A model generated the notes under the pieces. It was not told the DNA's origin. It made no database searches and saw only the letters and a program-made list of their open reading frames with translations. A DNA stretch of 64,000 nt from Kriegella aquimaris (lineage in GTDB: Bacteria; Bacteroidota; Bacteroidia; Flavobacteriales; Flavobacteriaceae), in contig NZ_FNGV01000009.1 of NCBI RefSeq assembly GCF_900103215.1, forward strand, positions 146,154 to 210,153, in the 5' to 3' direction. Shown one piece after another: positions 1 to 9,471 of the stretch. The position numbers were made by a program, and so were the translations under genes. Position 1 is the first letter of the stretch. Each line of letters starts with the position of its first letter.

Positions 1-1917
1 AATACGACCTCGGCGCAGACTGGGTTGATTTGGAGTGCTATTCGTTTTCATCCAGGACTTCCGGTTCGAAATGCCGACGGAAGTTACAGTTCTTCACAAG
101 TAAGTAGTGAATTTGGCGATATCAACAACCCCATGTACACCGTCAATATCGACGATGCGAAAGATAGAAAAACCCGAATTCTATCGAATGTTGCCGCCGA
201 AATCTCTTTTACTCCTGAGCTGAAATTTAAAGCAAATTTTGGTGTTGACGCTGAAATACGGGATCAACGGTCATATGATGCCCAGATTTTAGACCAGATT
301 AGGCAACGAGGTACCAGCAGTAGATATCGAGGGTATGAAGAAACCTATTCTTTTCTTATGGAATATTTTCTTTCGTACAATAAGGTCTTTGGAGACCATG
401 TTGTTGGAGGCGTAGCGGGGTATACCGAACAATCGTTCGATTCTCAAGGGTTTAACGCAAGAACGTATAATGTCGAAAGTGCCGAGAGTCAAAAATTATT
501 GACCAATGGCGATGCTGATACGGCAGGTGAGTTCCGTTCACACGATGGGTTGAAATCAATATTCGGAAGATTGAATTATTCCTATAAAGATAAATACTTG
601 GTTACCGCTACGCTTCGTTCCGATGAATCTTCCCGATTTGCAGAAGGTAATCAAAGAGGAACATTTCCTGCCTTTTCATTGGGTTGGAGGGTTTCTGAAG
701 AATCTTTTTTCGATATTCCTTTGATAAGTGATCTTAAATTAACCGGAGGTTGGGGAGAACTAGGTAATCAAAATATTTCACGATTACAGTACTTGGCGCG
801 ATTGAGCGGTGGTAGAAGATATTCTTTTGGTCTTGACGGTAGTAACCAAGTAGAAGGTGTTGCACAGGCCAGTTATGCCAATCCTGATGTAACTTGGGAA
901 ACAGTGGTAATGAGCAACTTCGGATTGAATATCGGATTTGCCGATAACAGACTTACCACAAACTTCAACTACTTTATCAAAAATACCGAGGACATGCTTT
1001 TGCAGCCACCTGCTATTGGCAGCCAAGGTACTATTTCTTCTCCCTTCCAGAATGTTGGTGAGGTAGAGAACAAGGGATTGGAAATCGAGCTGAACTGGCA
1101 AGATAACAAAGGCGATTTAAGTTATGGTGTAGGTGCCAATGCTTCGTTTGTGAAAAATAAGGTAATCAAATTGGTCGATGGAAATTTCTTGGCTTCCAGT
1201 TTTTATGGACGGCCAAATCAAGAACTATCTCGAACCTTTGAAGGAGAGCCTATTGCTACTTTCTTCGGATGGAAGACCAACGGTCTTTTTCAAACACAAG
1301 CCGATATTGACGGTCATGCTACCCAAGAAGGCGCCGTACCTGGTGATGTGCAATTTGTTGACATTAACGAAGACGGGGTAATAGATGATCAAGACCGAAC
1401 TATAATTGGAAGTCCTCACCCTGATATGACTTACGGTATCAATGCGAATATCGCCTACAAAGGTTTTGACGTTACTGCCTTTTTCTTAGGTGCTGCTGGC
1501 GTTGATATTTACAATGCGGACAGAATGCAAGGTTTAGACGCTTCGTATCCGTTTAATGTATATTCTGATATCGAAGGGCGATGGACAGGGGCTGGTACTA
1601 GTAATTCAATACCAAGAGTGTCTACGCTTAGAACGAATTTGAACCACAGAACTTCTGATATGTTCGTGGAGTCGGGTGATTATTTCCGATTGAAGAATTT
1701 GACGATCGGTTATTCACTGCCCGTTGATTATATTGAAAAAATTAATTTGAGTCGTTTACGTTTATACGTAACTGCGCAGAACTTATTTACCATTACCGGA
1801 TATTCGGGTATGGACCCCGAATTGGGACTGACCGATGGCAATTTACAGCAAAACGTAGATTTTGCACAATTTCCACAGGCAAGAACATTTTTACTTGGTG
1901 TAAATCTTAGCTTTTGA
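1..1917 (+). CDS. SusC/RagA-family TonB-dependent receptor, C-terminal part (5' end outside window)
   Basis: Outer-membrane TonB-dependent glycan importer of the SusC family. The reading frame is open from base 1, so the visible 638 or so residues are only the C-terminal beta-barrel; signal peptide, carboxypeptidase-like domain and plug lie upstream of the window. The sequence has the alternating polar/aromatic strands of a barrel, the typical late SusC motif FVDINEDGVIDDQDR followed by a GSPHPD-type turn, and ends in an aromatic residue (NLSF) as expected for barrel insertion by BAM. The first possible start inside the window (TTG at 25) is not a real start. A susD gene follows 22 bp downstream, the normal arrangement for a SusCD uptake pair. 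The transported glycan cannot be told. Confidence 0.93.
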   Translation, partial: NTTSAQTGLIWSAIRFHPGLPVRNADGSYSSSQVSSEFGDINNPMYTVNIDDAKDRKTRILSNVAAEISFTPELKFKANFGVDAEIRDQRSYDAQILDQIRQRGTSSRYRGYEETYSFLMEYFLSYNKVFGDHVVGGVAGYTEQSFDSQGFNARTYNVESAESQKLLTNGDADTAGEFRSHDGLKSIFGRLNYSYKDKYLVTATLRSDESSRFAEGNQRGTFPAFSLGWRVSEESFFDIPLISDLKLTGGWGELGNQNISRLQYLARLSGGRRYSFGLDGSNQVEGVAQASYANPDVTWETVVMSNFGLNIGFADNRLTTNFNYFIKNTEDMLLQPPAIGSQGTISSPFQNVGEVENKGLEIELNWQDNKGDLSYGVGANASFVKNKVIKLVDGNFLASSFYGRPNQELSRTFEGEPIATFFGWKTNGLFQTQADIDGHATQEGAVPGDVQFVDINEDGVIDDQDRTIIGSPHPDMTYGINANIAYKGFDVTAFFLGAAGVDIYNADRMQGLDASYPFNVYSDIEGRWTGAGTSNSIPRVSTLRTNLNHRTSDMFVESGDYFRLKNLTIGYSLPVDYIEKINLSRLRLYVTAQNLFTITGYSGMDPELGLTDGNLQQNVDFAQFPQARTFLLGVNLSF

Positions 1918-1939
1918 TTTTAGCTAATAAAAAGAAACT

Positions 1940-3388
1940 ATGAAAAATACGATGAGACAAAAGTTACTGCCCTATATCGCTGTTATAGGCCTGCTAAGTA
2001 GCTGCAACGATGAAGTGTTGGATACCATACCATACGGCGAATCGACATCGGCTGAGTTTTGGCGCAATGGAACGGATGCCGTCGCGGCATCTACCGCTAT
2101 GTACGAACCTTTGCGTTGGGAAGATATGTATGGTCACAGTGAAAACGTATTCGATAATTGCTCCGATGATATCTTTAGGGCCGGGGATCATGGTTACGAA
2201 GAAGCCATGGAGAATTTTACGTTCGATCCGAGTAATGATGGTTTTCGTTATGGCTGGGGCGCAAAATATGAGATTATTTCAAGGGCGAATTCCGTATTGA
2301 TCAATGTGCCAAATATTGAGGATATAGATGCTGCACTAAAAGATAGAATATTGGGGGAGGCACATTTTCTACGCGCTTTTGCCTACTGGCGTTTTTCAGT
2401 GCTTTATGGTGAGGTTCCTTTGATTTTGGAAGCCAATGCAATCGAGGGGAACTTTAATGTCCCTAAATCGTCTTTGGCAGATATTCGTGCTCAAGTAGAA
2501 GCTGATTTGGTCATGGCAGCTAGCCTCTTGCCCGAAACACACGATGCCGAAAATTTAGGAAGGGTCAACAAGGGATCGGCAAACGGACTTTTGGCGAAAC
2601 TATATCTTTACGAAGATGAATTTCAAAAATCAATTGATGCCGGTGAAGCAGTAATAGATGGCCCATATCCATTAGCAGATAATTTTAGGGATAACTTTGT
2701 ACCGGCGACCGAGAATAACCCTGAAATGTTGTTTTCTGTACAAGGGGAAGAAAACTGGGGCGATGTTCCGAAAATGTTCGATGCACCCAGGCCATGGGGT
2801 GGCTGGGATTTTCATGACCCAATTCAAAGCGTAGTTGATGAATTTGAGGATGGGGATACCCGATTGGCGAATTCGATTTTGAGCCCTGGTGACATGGTTG
2901 ATCGAGGTGAAAGTGGTATTTTAGAATTTACTGCCGATTTAACGCAAACAGGTTTCAGTTTGACCAAATATGCCAATTATAAAGCAGATGGTAATTTAGA
3001 TGGCGATCAGAATGTACCCGTGTTGAGGGTAGCTGATGTATATCTTTTGGTTGCGGAGGCAAAGATTCGATTAAATGGTCCAGGTTCTGGTGATTTTGAA
3101 ATTAACGAAGTGCGAAGAAGGGCAGGGCTTGCGCCGATTGAAAATGCCGATATGCCCGAACTTATCCATGAAAGGCGTGTTGAGCTAGTTGGTGAAAACC
3201 AACGGCATCAAGATTTGATGCGTTGGGATAAGGCAAATATTATCGATATCGCAGCTATTTATGCCGAAGATAGAGGGCAGTTTGATCCACCTCGAACGTT
3301 CGTCAGGCCAAAACATTATTATTTTCCGATCCCTCAACGGGAAATCGATTTGAGTAATGGAGTGCTGATTCAAAATGAAAATTATTAG
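1940..3388 (+). CDS. SusD/RagB-family glycan-binding lipoprotein
   Basis: Surface lipoprotein that caps the SusC barrel and delivers glycan to it. The 482-residue protein starts with a lipoprotein signal whose lipobox (LLSSC, Cys22) predicts lipid attachment. The N-terminal SusD-like half (about residues 25-200, with a helical TPR-like stretch 'LGEAHFLRAFAYWRF') and the C-terminal RagB/SusD half (about 300-482, 'VADVYLLVAEAKIRLNG', 'ERRVELVGENQRHQDLMRW') are both present. It lies 22 bp after the SusC gene and is followed by a strong hairpin terminator, so it closes the SusCD transcription unit. Family assignment is secure; ligand unknown. Confidence 0.95.
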   Translation: MKNTMRQKLLPYIAVIGLLSSCNDEVLDTIPYGESTSAEFWRNGTDAVAASTAMYEPLRWEDMYGHSENVFDNCSDDIFRAGDHGYEEAMENFTFDPSNDGFRYGWGAKYEIISRANSVLINVPNIEDIDAALKDRILGEAHFLRAFAYWRFSVLYGEVPLILEANAIEGNFNVPKSSLADIRAQVEADLVMAASLLPETHDAENLGRVNKGSANGLLAKLYLYEDEFQKSIDAGEAVIDGPYPLADNFRDNFVPATENNPEMLFSVQGEENWGDVPKMFDAPRPWGGWDFHDPIQSVVDEFEDGDTRLANSILSPGDMVDRGESGILEFTADLTQTGFSLTKYANYKADGNLDGDQNVPVLRVADVYLLVAEAKIRLNGPGSGDFEINEVRRRAGLAPIENADMPELIHERRVELVGENQRHQDLMRWDKANIIDIAAIYAEDRGQFDPPRTFVRPKHYYFPIPQREIDLSNGVLIQNENY

Positions 3389-3448
3389 AAAAGGATTCTT
3401 GGAAGTCAAATAATCGTTCCAAATCAATCTTTAAATAGTTATACTGAT

Positions 3449-3499
3449 CAAATGGTTTTCTTAAGGGTTTTTCTTCCTTGGGAAAACCATTTGTTTTTT
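3449..3499 (+). terminator. Intrinsic terminator after susCD
   Basis: Perfect 11-bp inverted repeat (CAAATGGTTTT at 3449-3459, AAAACCATTTG at 3483-3493) followed directly by six T. The inner part can pair further (TTAAGG with CCTTGG). It separates the SusCD pair from the following FG-GAP gene. Confidence 0.85.
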
Positions 3500-3559
3500 A
3501 AAAGGATATTATTTTCTTTTACCTAAAATAGGGGCTGACCAGATGGTAGGAAAGATGGA

Positions 3560-6500
3560 ATGCCTAAATTACTAGAGATGAAGAGTCGCCGTTATATTAG
3601 TATTGCAGTAATTTGTACTTTATTTCTTCAGTGTGCTGATACGAAAGAATCGAATCAGACTAAAGAAGAATCTATGGCGGTATCTCGGCCACTTTTTACC
3701 GTATTGCCTCCCAGTGAAACACAACTGAATTTCGTAAATATTATTAATGAAAGTCCCACGATTAATGGTGTGTTGTATGAATATCTATACAATGGAGGTG
3801 GGGTTTCGGTAGGTGATTTGAACAATGACGGGTTACAAGACCTCTATTTTATTTCCAACTTATATAGCAATAAGCTTTTTCTCAATAAAGGAGATTTGGT
3901 CTTTGAAGAGAAAACGACCGAAGCCGGTTTAAAGGGTAAGACCGGGTTTCCGACCGGGGTTACCATGGTCGATATCAATTCAGACGGGCTCCTCGATATT
4001 TATATTTCGAAGTCGGGAAATTACCCGAATCCTGAACACCGAAAAAATGAACTTTACATTAATCAAGGACTCGATGACGAAGGAGTTCCTGAATTTGTCG
4101 AAGAAGCAAACCAGTATGGTCTCGATTTGCCGCATTATTCTACCCAAGCTGCTTTTTTTGATTATGATAAAGATGGTGATCTTGATATGTTTCTTTTAAA
4201 CCACGGTATAGACCCTGCAGAAACCGAAAGGAATATCGACAAACTCCTTAGTCTAAAATCGGAATATAGCAGCAATAAATTGTTTCAGAACAACGATGGA
4301 AAATATGTCGATGTTTCAGAAAATGTTGGGATTGTTGACAATGGTATAGGCTATGGTCTCGGTATTGCCATTGGGGATTTGAATAACGACCAATGGCCCG
4401 ATATGATCATTGGTATGGATTATTCCGAGAAAGACCATCTGTATATCAATCAAAAAGATGGGACCTTCAAAGAGGTTATTCAGCAGGCCACGAATCATAT
4501 TTCCAATTTTTCGATGGGTAATGATATTGCTGATATCAACAACGATGGTTATTTTGATTTTATATCGGTCGACATGGTTTCGAACAATAATTATGATTTA
4601 AAGACCAATATGAGCGGTATGAACCCCAAACGATTTCACGACCTAGTGGGTAAAGGACTGCATCATCAATATATGTTCAATACGTTACAATTGAACAATG
4701 GCAATATGTTGGAAAATGGTACGGTGCCCGCTTTTTCCGATGTGGCACAATTTGCCGGCCTTTCAAAGACCAATTGGAGCTGGGCTCCCTTATTTTTTGA
4801 TATGAACAATGACGGATGGCAAGATGTATTTGTTTCCAATGGTGTGCTACGCTCATTTAGAAACAACGATTTTGTTATTTACAAAAGACAGCGGGTAGCG
4901 AAACTATACGACGATATGAAAAAATATCGCAATAAAGATTCATTGATTGCATCCTATTACAAAGATCTTTTAGCAGTCATGCCAGAAAAGAAGGAAGTAA
5001 ACCTGCTCTACCTGAACAATCAAGATTTTACATTTTCTGAAATGAACGAATCTTGGCAATTGAATGCCCCTACCGCAACCAATGGAGCCGTTTATGCAGA
5101 TCTTGACAACGATGGTGACTTGGATATTATCGGAAACAATATAAACGACCCGGCGACTATTTATCGCAATAACAGTCGTGAATTGGCACCCGATAATAAT
5201 TATTTGACTATCAAATTAAAGGGCAAAAATGGGAATTTAAATGGTATAGGTTCTCGAATTTTATTGCAGTACGAAGATGTTGAGCAGTCCAAGGAGCTCT
5301 ATCTGTCAAGGGGATTTCAATCCTCGGTAAGCAATAGGTTGCATTTTGGTATAGGTAAAACGGGTGTAATAAATAGGGTCTCGATAACGTGGCCTGATGG
5401 AAATTATCAGTCTCTAAAAGAAGTGTCGGCAAATCAAGAGTTGACATTGGATTATAATGACTCCCAGATAATTCTTTCAAACAATGGATCAACCAATGAT
5501 GCCTTTGTTTTTAAGGATGTATCACACGATTTGAATAGTATTTATGAGCATAAGGAAAACGATTTTGACGACTTTCAAAGAGAAATACTACTTCCTCATA
5601 AGTTTTCACAGAATGGTCCCGCTTTGGCTATAGGAGACGTCAATAATGATGGTTTAGATGATTTTTATATAGGAGGAGCAAAAAATGAGATCTCCGAGTT
5701 ATGGGTGCAGCAGCAAAATGGGGATTTTGAACCATTGAGCAATCCATGGAAAGATGATAAAGGGCATGAGGATCTGGCAGCTGAATTTTTAGATGCCGAT
5801 GGCGACGGTGATCTTGATTTGTACGTAGTTTCTGGAGGTAATGAGGCAAAGGAAAATGATGACTACTATCAAGATCGATTTTACGAAAACTTAGGAAAAG
5901 GTAATTTTTCAAAACGGACGAATGCAATCCCTAAAATAGTGACAAGCGGATCATCTGTAAAAGCTGGGGATTTTGATAACGATGGAGACCTCGATCTTTT
6001 TGTTGGAGGAAAATTGGTGCCGGGCAAGTACCCTTTTCCGGCAAAGAGTTATTTGCTTAAAAATGAAAGTACGGCTGGCAAAATTGAATTTGTTGATGTC
6101 ACACAAGAATTGGCTCCTTTTATGGTCGAATTCGGGATGGTTTCGAAAGCACAATGGGCAGACATTGATAATGACAAAGACCTTGATCTAGTTGTTGTGG
6201 GGGAGTGGATGGCCGTAAAGATGATAGAAAATGACAATGGAAAATTTATCGACAGTACCACAAAAGCAGGTCTCGATGATCAAGTGGGTTGGTGGTTCAG
6301 CGTTGCCTCGGAAGATTTTGATAATGATGGTGATATGGATTTCATCGTCGGTAATTTGGGTGAGAATTATAAATACCAAGCCTCTGTCGAAGCCCCATTT
6401 GAAGTATTTACGAGTGATTTTGACAAAAATGGCAGCCAAGACATTGTGCTTGGTTACCATGAAGAAGGAAAGGTGTATCCGTTACGTGGGCGACAGTGTT

Positions 6501-7003
6501 CTTCCGATCAGATGCCGTTTATTAAGAAGAAGTTTCCCAGCTACGATGATTTCGGTGCAGCGGACTTGTCAACTGTTTATGGTGAAGAGAAATTAAAAAA
6601 GGCATTACATTATCAGGCGACTACCTTCGCGACTTCTTACATAGAAAATTTAGGTGATTTTAAGTTCAAAGTGCATAAGCTTGATGAGTTGGCCCAATTT
6701 TCATCTGTCAATAGCATACTTATCGATGATTTTAACGACGATGGACATGCCGATGCCCTGTTGTCAGGCAATCTATACCAGTCAGAAGTCGAAACTCCAA
6801 GGAGTGATGCGAGTTATGGCGATTTGCTTTTGGGTAACGGCAAAGGAGGATTTAAATCGTTATTTCCGTATGAAAGTGGATTGTTCGTTAAAGGTGATGT
6901 TAAGAATGCCGCTCTATTGAATTCGAATTCGCCCGGTCGCAAGCGTATTGTATTTGCCAAAAATGATGCCGCACTTCAGGTACTGGAGTATTCTATGAAG
7001 TAA
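3560..7003 (+). CDS. FG-GAP/VCBS repeat lipoprotein with ASPIC/UnbV domain (CRTAC1-like)
   Basis: Large (1147 aa) exported protein built of beta-propeller-type repeats. At least 14 calcium-binding loops of the form DxNxDGxxDx can be read, for example DLNNDGLQDL, DINSDGLLDI, DYDKDGDLDM, DADGDGDLDL, DFDNDGDLDL and DFNDDGHADA. Between the two repeat blocks, about residues 545-632, lies an ASPIC/UnbV domain (RGFQSSVSNRLHFGIG followed by ITWPDG). The N-terminus has a lipobox-like LFLQC with Cys25, so it is probably a lipoprotein; Met7 at 3578 is an alternative start. In Bacteroidota such proteins often sit beside SusCD genes, as here (171 bp downstream of susD, across a terminator). Proposed roles are binding or scaffolding at the cell surface; no catalytic residues are recognised. 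Confidence 0.9.
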   Translation: MPKLLEMKSRRYISIAVICTLFLQCADTKESNQTKEESMAVSRPLFTVLPPSETQLNFVNIINESPTINGVLYEYLYNGGGVSVGDLNNDGLQDLYFISNLYSNKLFLNKGDLVFEEKTTEAGLKGKTGFPTGVTMVDINSDGLLDIYISKSGNYPNPEHRKNELYINQGLDDEGVPEFVEEANQYGLDLPHYSTQAAFFDYDKDGDLDMFLLNHGIDPAETERNIDKLLSLKSEYSSNKLFQNNDGKYVDVSENVGIVDNGIGYGLGIAIGDLNNDQWPDMIIGMDYSEKDHLYINQKDGTFKEVIQQATNHISNFSMGNDIADINNDGYFDFISVDMVSNNNYDLKTNMSGMNPKRFHDLVGKGLHHQYMFNTLQLNNGNMLENGTVPAFSDVAQFAGLSKTNWSWAPLFFDMNNDGWQDVFVSNGVLRSFRNNDFVIYKRQRVAKLYDDMKKYRNKDSLIASYYKDLLAVMPEKKEVNLLYLNNQDFTFSEMNESWQLNAPTATNGAVYADLDNDGDLDIIGNNINDPATIYRNNSRELAPDNNYLTIKLKGKNGNLNGIGSRILLQYEDVEQSKELYLSRGFQSSVSNRLHFGIGKTGVINRVSITWPDGNYQSLKEVSANQELTLDYNDSQIILSNNGSTNDAFVFKDVSHDLNSIYEHKENDFDDFQREILLPHKFSQNGPALAIGDVNNDGLDDFYIGGAKNEISELWVQQQNGDFEPLSNPWKDDKGHEDLAAEFLDADGDGDLDLYVVSGGNEAKENDDYYQDRFYENLGKGNFSKRTNAIPKIVTSGSSVKAGDFDNDGDLDLFVGGKLVPGKYPFPAKSYLLKNESTAGKIEFVDVTQELAPFMVEFGMVSKAQWADIDNDKDLDLVVVGEWMAVKMIENDNGKFIDSTTKAGLDDQVGWWFSVASEDFDNDGDMDFIVGNLGENYKYQASVEAPFEVFTSDFDKNGSQDIVLGYHEEGKVYPLRGRQCSSDQMPFIKKKFPSYDDFGAADLSTVYGEEKLKKALHYQATTFATSYIENLGDFKFKVHKLDELAQFSSVNSILIDDFNDDGHADALLSGNLYQSEVETPRSDASYGDLLLGNGKGGFKSLFPYESGLFVKGDVKNAALLNSNSPGRKRIVFAKNDAALQVLEYSMK

Positions 7004-7043
7004 GTATTGCGGGAAGCTTGAAAATCCGCAGGACTGCTTTAGA

Positions 7044-7679
7044 CTATTTGATTTCTACTTTTTCCCCGTAAAAGCGAGGTTGGGTATTCATAAGTAAATC
7101 TAAGAACACTTTTACGCGTGCAAAGTACTCCCGAAGCTGTACTTTATAACCTTCGGATCCCGAAATATCGGTGGCATTGAACCCGATAGCCTTCAAACCT
7201 TTTGTTTCGGCCAAATAAATGGCCCGCTCGTTGTGAAACTTCTGTGAGATTATTGTCACTTGGTTTAATCCGAAAATTTCTTTCGCACGCACCATGGAAT
7301 CCAACGTTCTGAAACCAGCATAGTCCAAGTATATTTTCTCTTTTGGGATTCCGTATTGCATTAAATCTTTTTTTATGGTATTCGGCTCGTTGTAGTAGAT
7401 TGAGCCATTATCGCCGCTTACTAGTACGTAATCGATTTTCCCTGCTTCATAGAGTTTTACCACGGCTTCTATTCGGAAAGAATAATACGGATTTGGATGT
7501 CCGCTTCTAATCCTTTTAGAGGTTCCTAAAACGAGACCTACCCGATTTTGAGGTATTTCTTCAAGATTTGAATATGTTTTTCCTTCGGCATTCGAGTCAA
7601 TGATTGCATTACATAAGAAAAGGCCTAGAAAAAAAATAATGACCATTGGTACAAGAATCCATACTATCTTTTTCTTCAT
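7044..7679 (-). CDS. DUF218 family protein, SanA/YdcF-like
   Basis: A 211-residue protein with one N-terminal membrane segment (about residues 5-24, rich in I, V, F and L) and a DUF218 domain. Readable hallmarks are VGLVLGTSKR, YVLVSGDNG, the acidic EPNTIKKDL region, IYLDYAGFRTLDSMVRAKEI and ITIISQKFHNERAIY-like sequence before the last helix. The length and the single anchor match E. coli SanA, an envelope barrier protein of unknown chemistry, rather than ElyC, which has two segments. It is convergent with the FG-GAP gene (40 bp between stops) and stands alone, so context gives no further clue. Confidence 0.85.
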   Translation of the reverse strand: MKKKIVWILVPMVIIFFLGLFLCNAIIDSNAEGKTYSNLEEIPQNRVGLVLGTSKRIRSGHPNPYYSFRIEAVVKLYEAGKIDYVLVSGDNGSIYYNEPNTIKKDLMQYGIPKEKIYLDYAGFRTLDSMVRAKEIFGLNQVTIISQKFHNERAIYLAETKGLKAIGFNATDISGSEGYKVQLREYFARVKVFLDLLMNTQPRFYGEKVEIK

Positions 7680-8050
7680 TGGTCAGACAAACTGAAAACT
7701 AAAGGTAAGGAAATTCGAGGCGATTTTCTGTTTGAGATTCAGAAGCTATGAATGCCTTCCTGAAATTCATCGAATACGCCGATATCTTTACCGGTTTCAT
7801 GTTTTCGGCATTAGCCTCCGTAAGCCCTCGAGTTTTGAGGATTTAGAGCAAACTGGAAGCGATAAGATATGAATAGCCAAAATCGCCTGATTTTTTGTTT
7901 ACCGCAAATTATGCAACAATTGATGGCAAAATTGTAATCTTTCTTATAAAACATGTTAGATTTTTTAATGATGTCTTAGTTTTGCGCCATTTAGGAAAAT
8001 CGTATTTTTCTAACCGAGAAGTATTTATTTAAACTAAACCACCAACCACA
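7680..8050. other. Intergenic region between two divergent genes
   Basis: 371 bp without a convincing gene. It must hold the promoter of the DUF218 gene (minus) and that of the transhydrogenase operon (plus). Only the latter has a clear -7 box, listed separately. Short open frames here have no recognisable protein character. Confidence 0.6.
7977..7984 (+). promoter_or_regulatory. -7 box of the pntAA promoter
   Basis: TAGTTTTG matches the Bacteroidota -7 consensus TAnnTTTG exactly and lies 66 bp before the pntAA start. The -33 TTG is not well conserved (GTTA near 7955). Start of transcription inferred near 7990. Confidence 0.55.
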
Positions 8051-9151
8051 ATGAAAATAGGCGTACTAAAAGAGACCCAAGATGGTGAAAGACGGGTTGC
8101 AATTACCCCCACCATTGCAAAACAGTTGATTGCTGTTGGGTTTGAAATTCTTGCCGAAGAAGGGGCTGGGGAGAACTCTTCCTTTAAAGATTCCGACTAT
8201 ACCGACGTAAATGTGACTATCGAAAAAAGAGCGGTCATCTTTCACGAGGCAGAAATACTCTTAAAAATCAATCCTTTTGATGAAGAAGATCTAAAATTGG
8301 TCGACGAAGGACAGATTTTGATCAGTAAGTTGTATCATAAATCGGACCCTGAACTTATTAAGGCTATTGCGGCAAGGGGGGCTACCGCTTTTTCTATGGA
8401 TGCCATTCCCAGAATTTCAAGGGCTCAAGATATGGATGTGCTAAGTTCACAAAATAACTTAGCGGGATATAAGGCTGTTATTTTGGGTGCCTTTGAAATG
8501 ACTAAGATATTTCCTTTGATGATGACTTCGGCAGGTACTATTGCCCCATCACGTGTATTGATTTACGGCGTTGGGGTAGCGGGATTACAGGCCATTGCCA
8601 CGGCAAAACGTTTGGGTGCCGTAGTGGAGGCGACGGATATCAGGTCAGAAACCAAGGAGCAGGCCGAATCTTTGGGAGCAAAATTTATTTTGGTTGACAA
8701 TGCCGGTGAAGAATCTGAAGGAGGTTACGCCAAAGAAGCGTCGGCAGATTATGCACAAAGACAAAAGGAAGCGGTCAATAAATCGCTCTTTCAAGCTGAT
8801 TTGGTTATTACAACGGCCAATATTCCCGGAAGAAAGGCTCCGGTCTTGATTACGGAGGAACAGGTACTGCAGATGAAGAATGGTGCCGTAATCATTGATT
8901 TGGCCGCCGCCCAAGGTGGAAATTGTGAGGTCAGTGAAATCAATAAAACCGTTATCAGAAACGGTGTGAAGGTTATCGGTACCAGCATCGATCCAAAAAG
9001 TGTTTCTACGAACGCGAGTGATCTATATGCGAAGAATATCTACAACTATATCAGGCATCTTACTGAAGAAACTAAATTTAAATGGGATTTGGAAGAAGAA
9101 ATCACTGATGAAACATTGATTGTGAAAGATGGAACCATTAGAAAAAACTAA
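8051..9151 (+). CDS. pntAA: Proton-translocating NAD(P) transhydrogenase subunit alpha part 1 (NAD(H)-binding domain I)
   Basis: Soluble domain I of the membrane transhydrogenase, which passes hydride between NADH and NADP+ coupled to proton movement. The 366 residues cover the AlaDH/PNT N-terminal lobe (starts MKIGVLKETQDGERRVAITP) and the Rossmann lobe with VLIYGVGVAGLQA and acidic ATDIR. The mobile-loop region rich in glycine and glutamate follows at about residue 220. It ends after domain I, so the alpha subunit is split as in Rhodospirillum rubrum; domain II begins in the next gene 11 bp downstream. First gene of a three-gene operon. Confidence 0.96.
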   Translation: MKIGVLKETQDGERRVAITPTIAKQLIAVGFEILAEEGAGENSSFKDSDYTDVNVTIEKRAVIFHEAEILLKINPFDEEDLKLVDEGQILISKLYHKSDPELIKAIAARGATAFSMDAIPRISRAQDMDVLSSQNNLAGYKAVILGAFEMTKIFPLMMTSAGTIAPSRVLIYGVGVAGLQAIATAKRLGAVVEATDIRSETKEQAESLGAKFILVDNAGEESEGGYAKEASADYAQRQKEAVNKSLFQADLVITTANIPGRKAPVLITEEQVLQMKNGAVIIDLAAAQGGNCEVSEINKTVIRNGVKVIGTSIDPKSVSTNASDLYAKNIYNYIRHLTEETKFKWDLEEEITDETLIVKDGTIRKN

Positions 9152-9162
9152 AAAATAAAAAA

Positions 9163-9471
9163 ATGACAGATTTTTTACAGTTTATAGAAGATAATCTTCA
9201 GATCACCTACATCCTCATTCTTTCGATATTTGTGGGTATCGAAGTAATAAAAAGTATACCTGCCGTACTGCATACCCCTTTAATGTCTGGGGCAAATGCA
9301 TTGAGCGGGGTGGTAATCGTGGGGGCCATTCTGGTAATGTTACATGCTGACCCTGCCGACTATCTTGCGCTTGCCCTTGGCTTTGTCGCAGTAGTTTTGG
9401 GAGTTTTAAATGTTGTGGGTGGCTTTGCGGTTACCGATAGAATGTTGCAAATGTTTAAAAAGAAAAAATAA
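9163..9471 (+). CDS. pntAB: NAD(P) transhydrogenase subunit alpha part 2 (membrane)
   Basis: Small membrane subunit of 102 residues carrying the part of domain II that is fused to domain I in E. coli PntA. Three hydrophobic segments can be read: about 13-33, 44-62 and 65-86. The segment 'PLMSGANALSGVVIVGAI' is the usual signature of this subunit. Its stop overlaps the pntB start by one base (TAATG), indicating translational coupling. Confidence 0.95.
   Translation: MTDFLQFIEDNLQITYILILSIFVGIEVIKSIPAVLHTPLMSGANALSGVVIVGAILVMLHADPADYLALALGFVAVVLGVLNVVGGFAVTDRMLQMFKKKK

Noticed and set aside
5211..6596. Several open frames of 70-120 codons on both strands inside the FG-GAP gene
   Set aside because: They overlap a clearly real gene with repeated calcium-loop motifs and have no protein-family character; they are shadows of its repeat structure.
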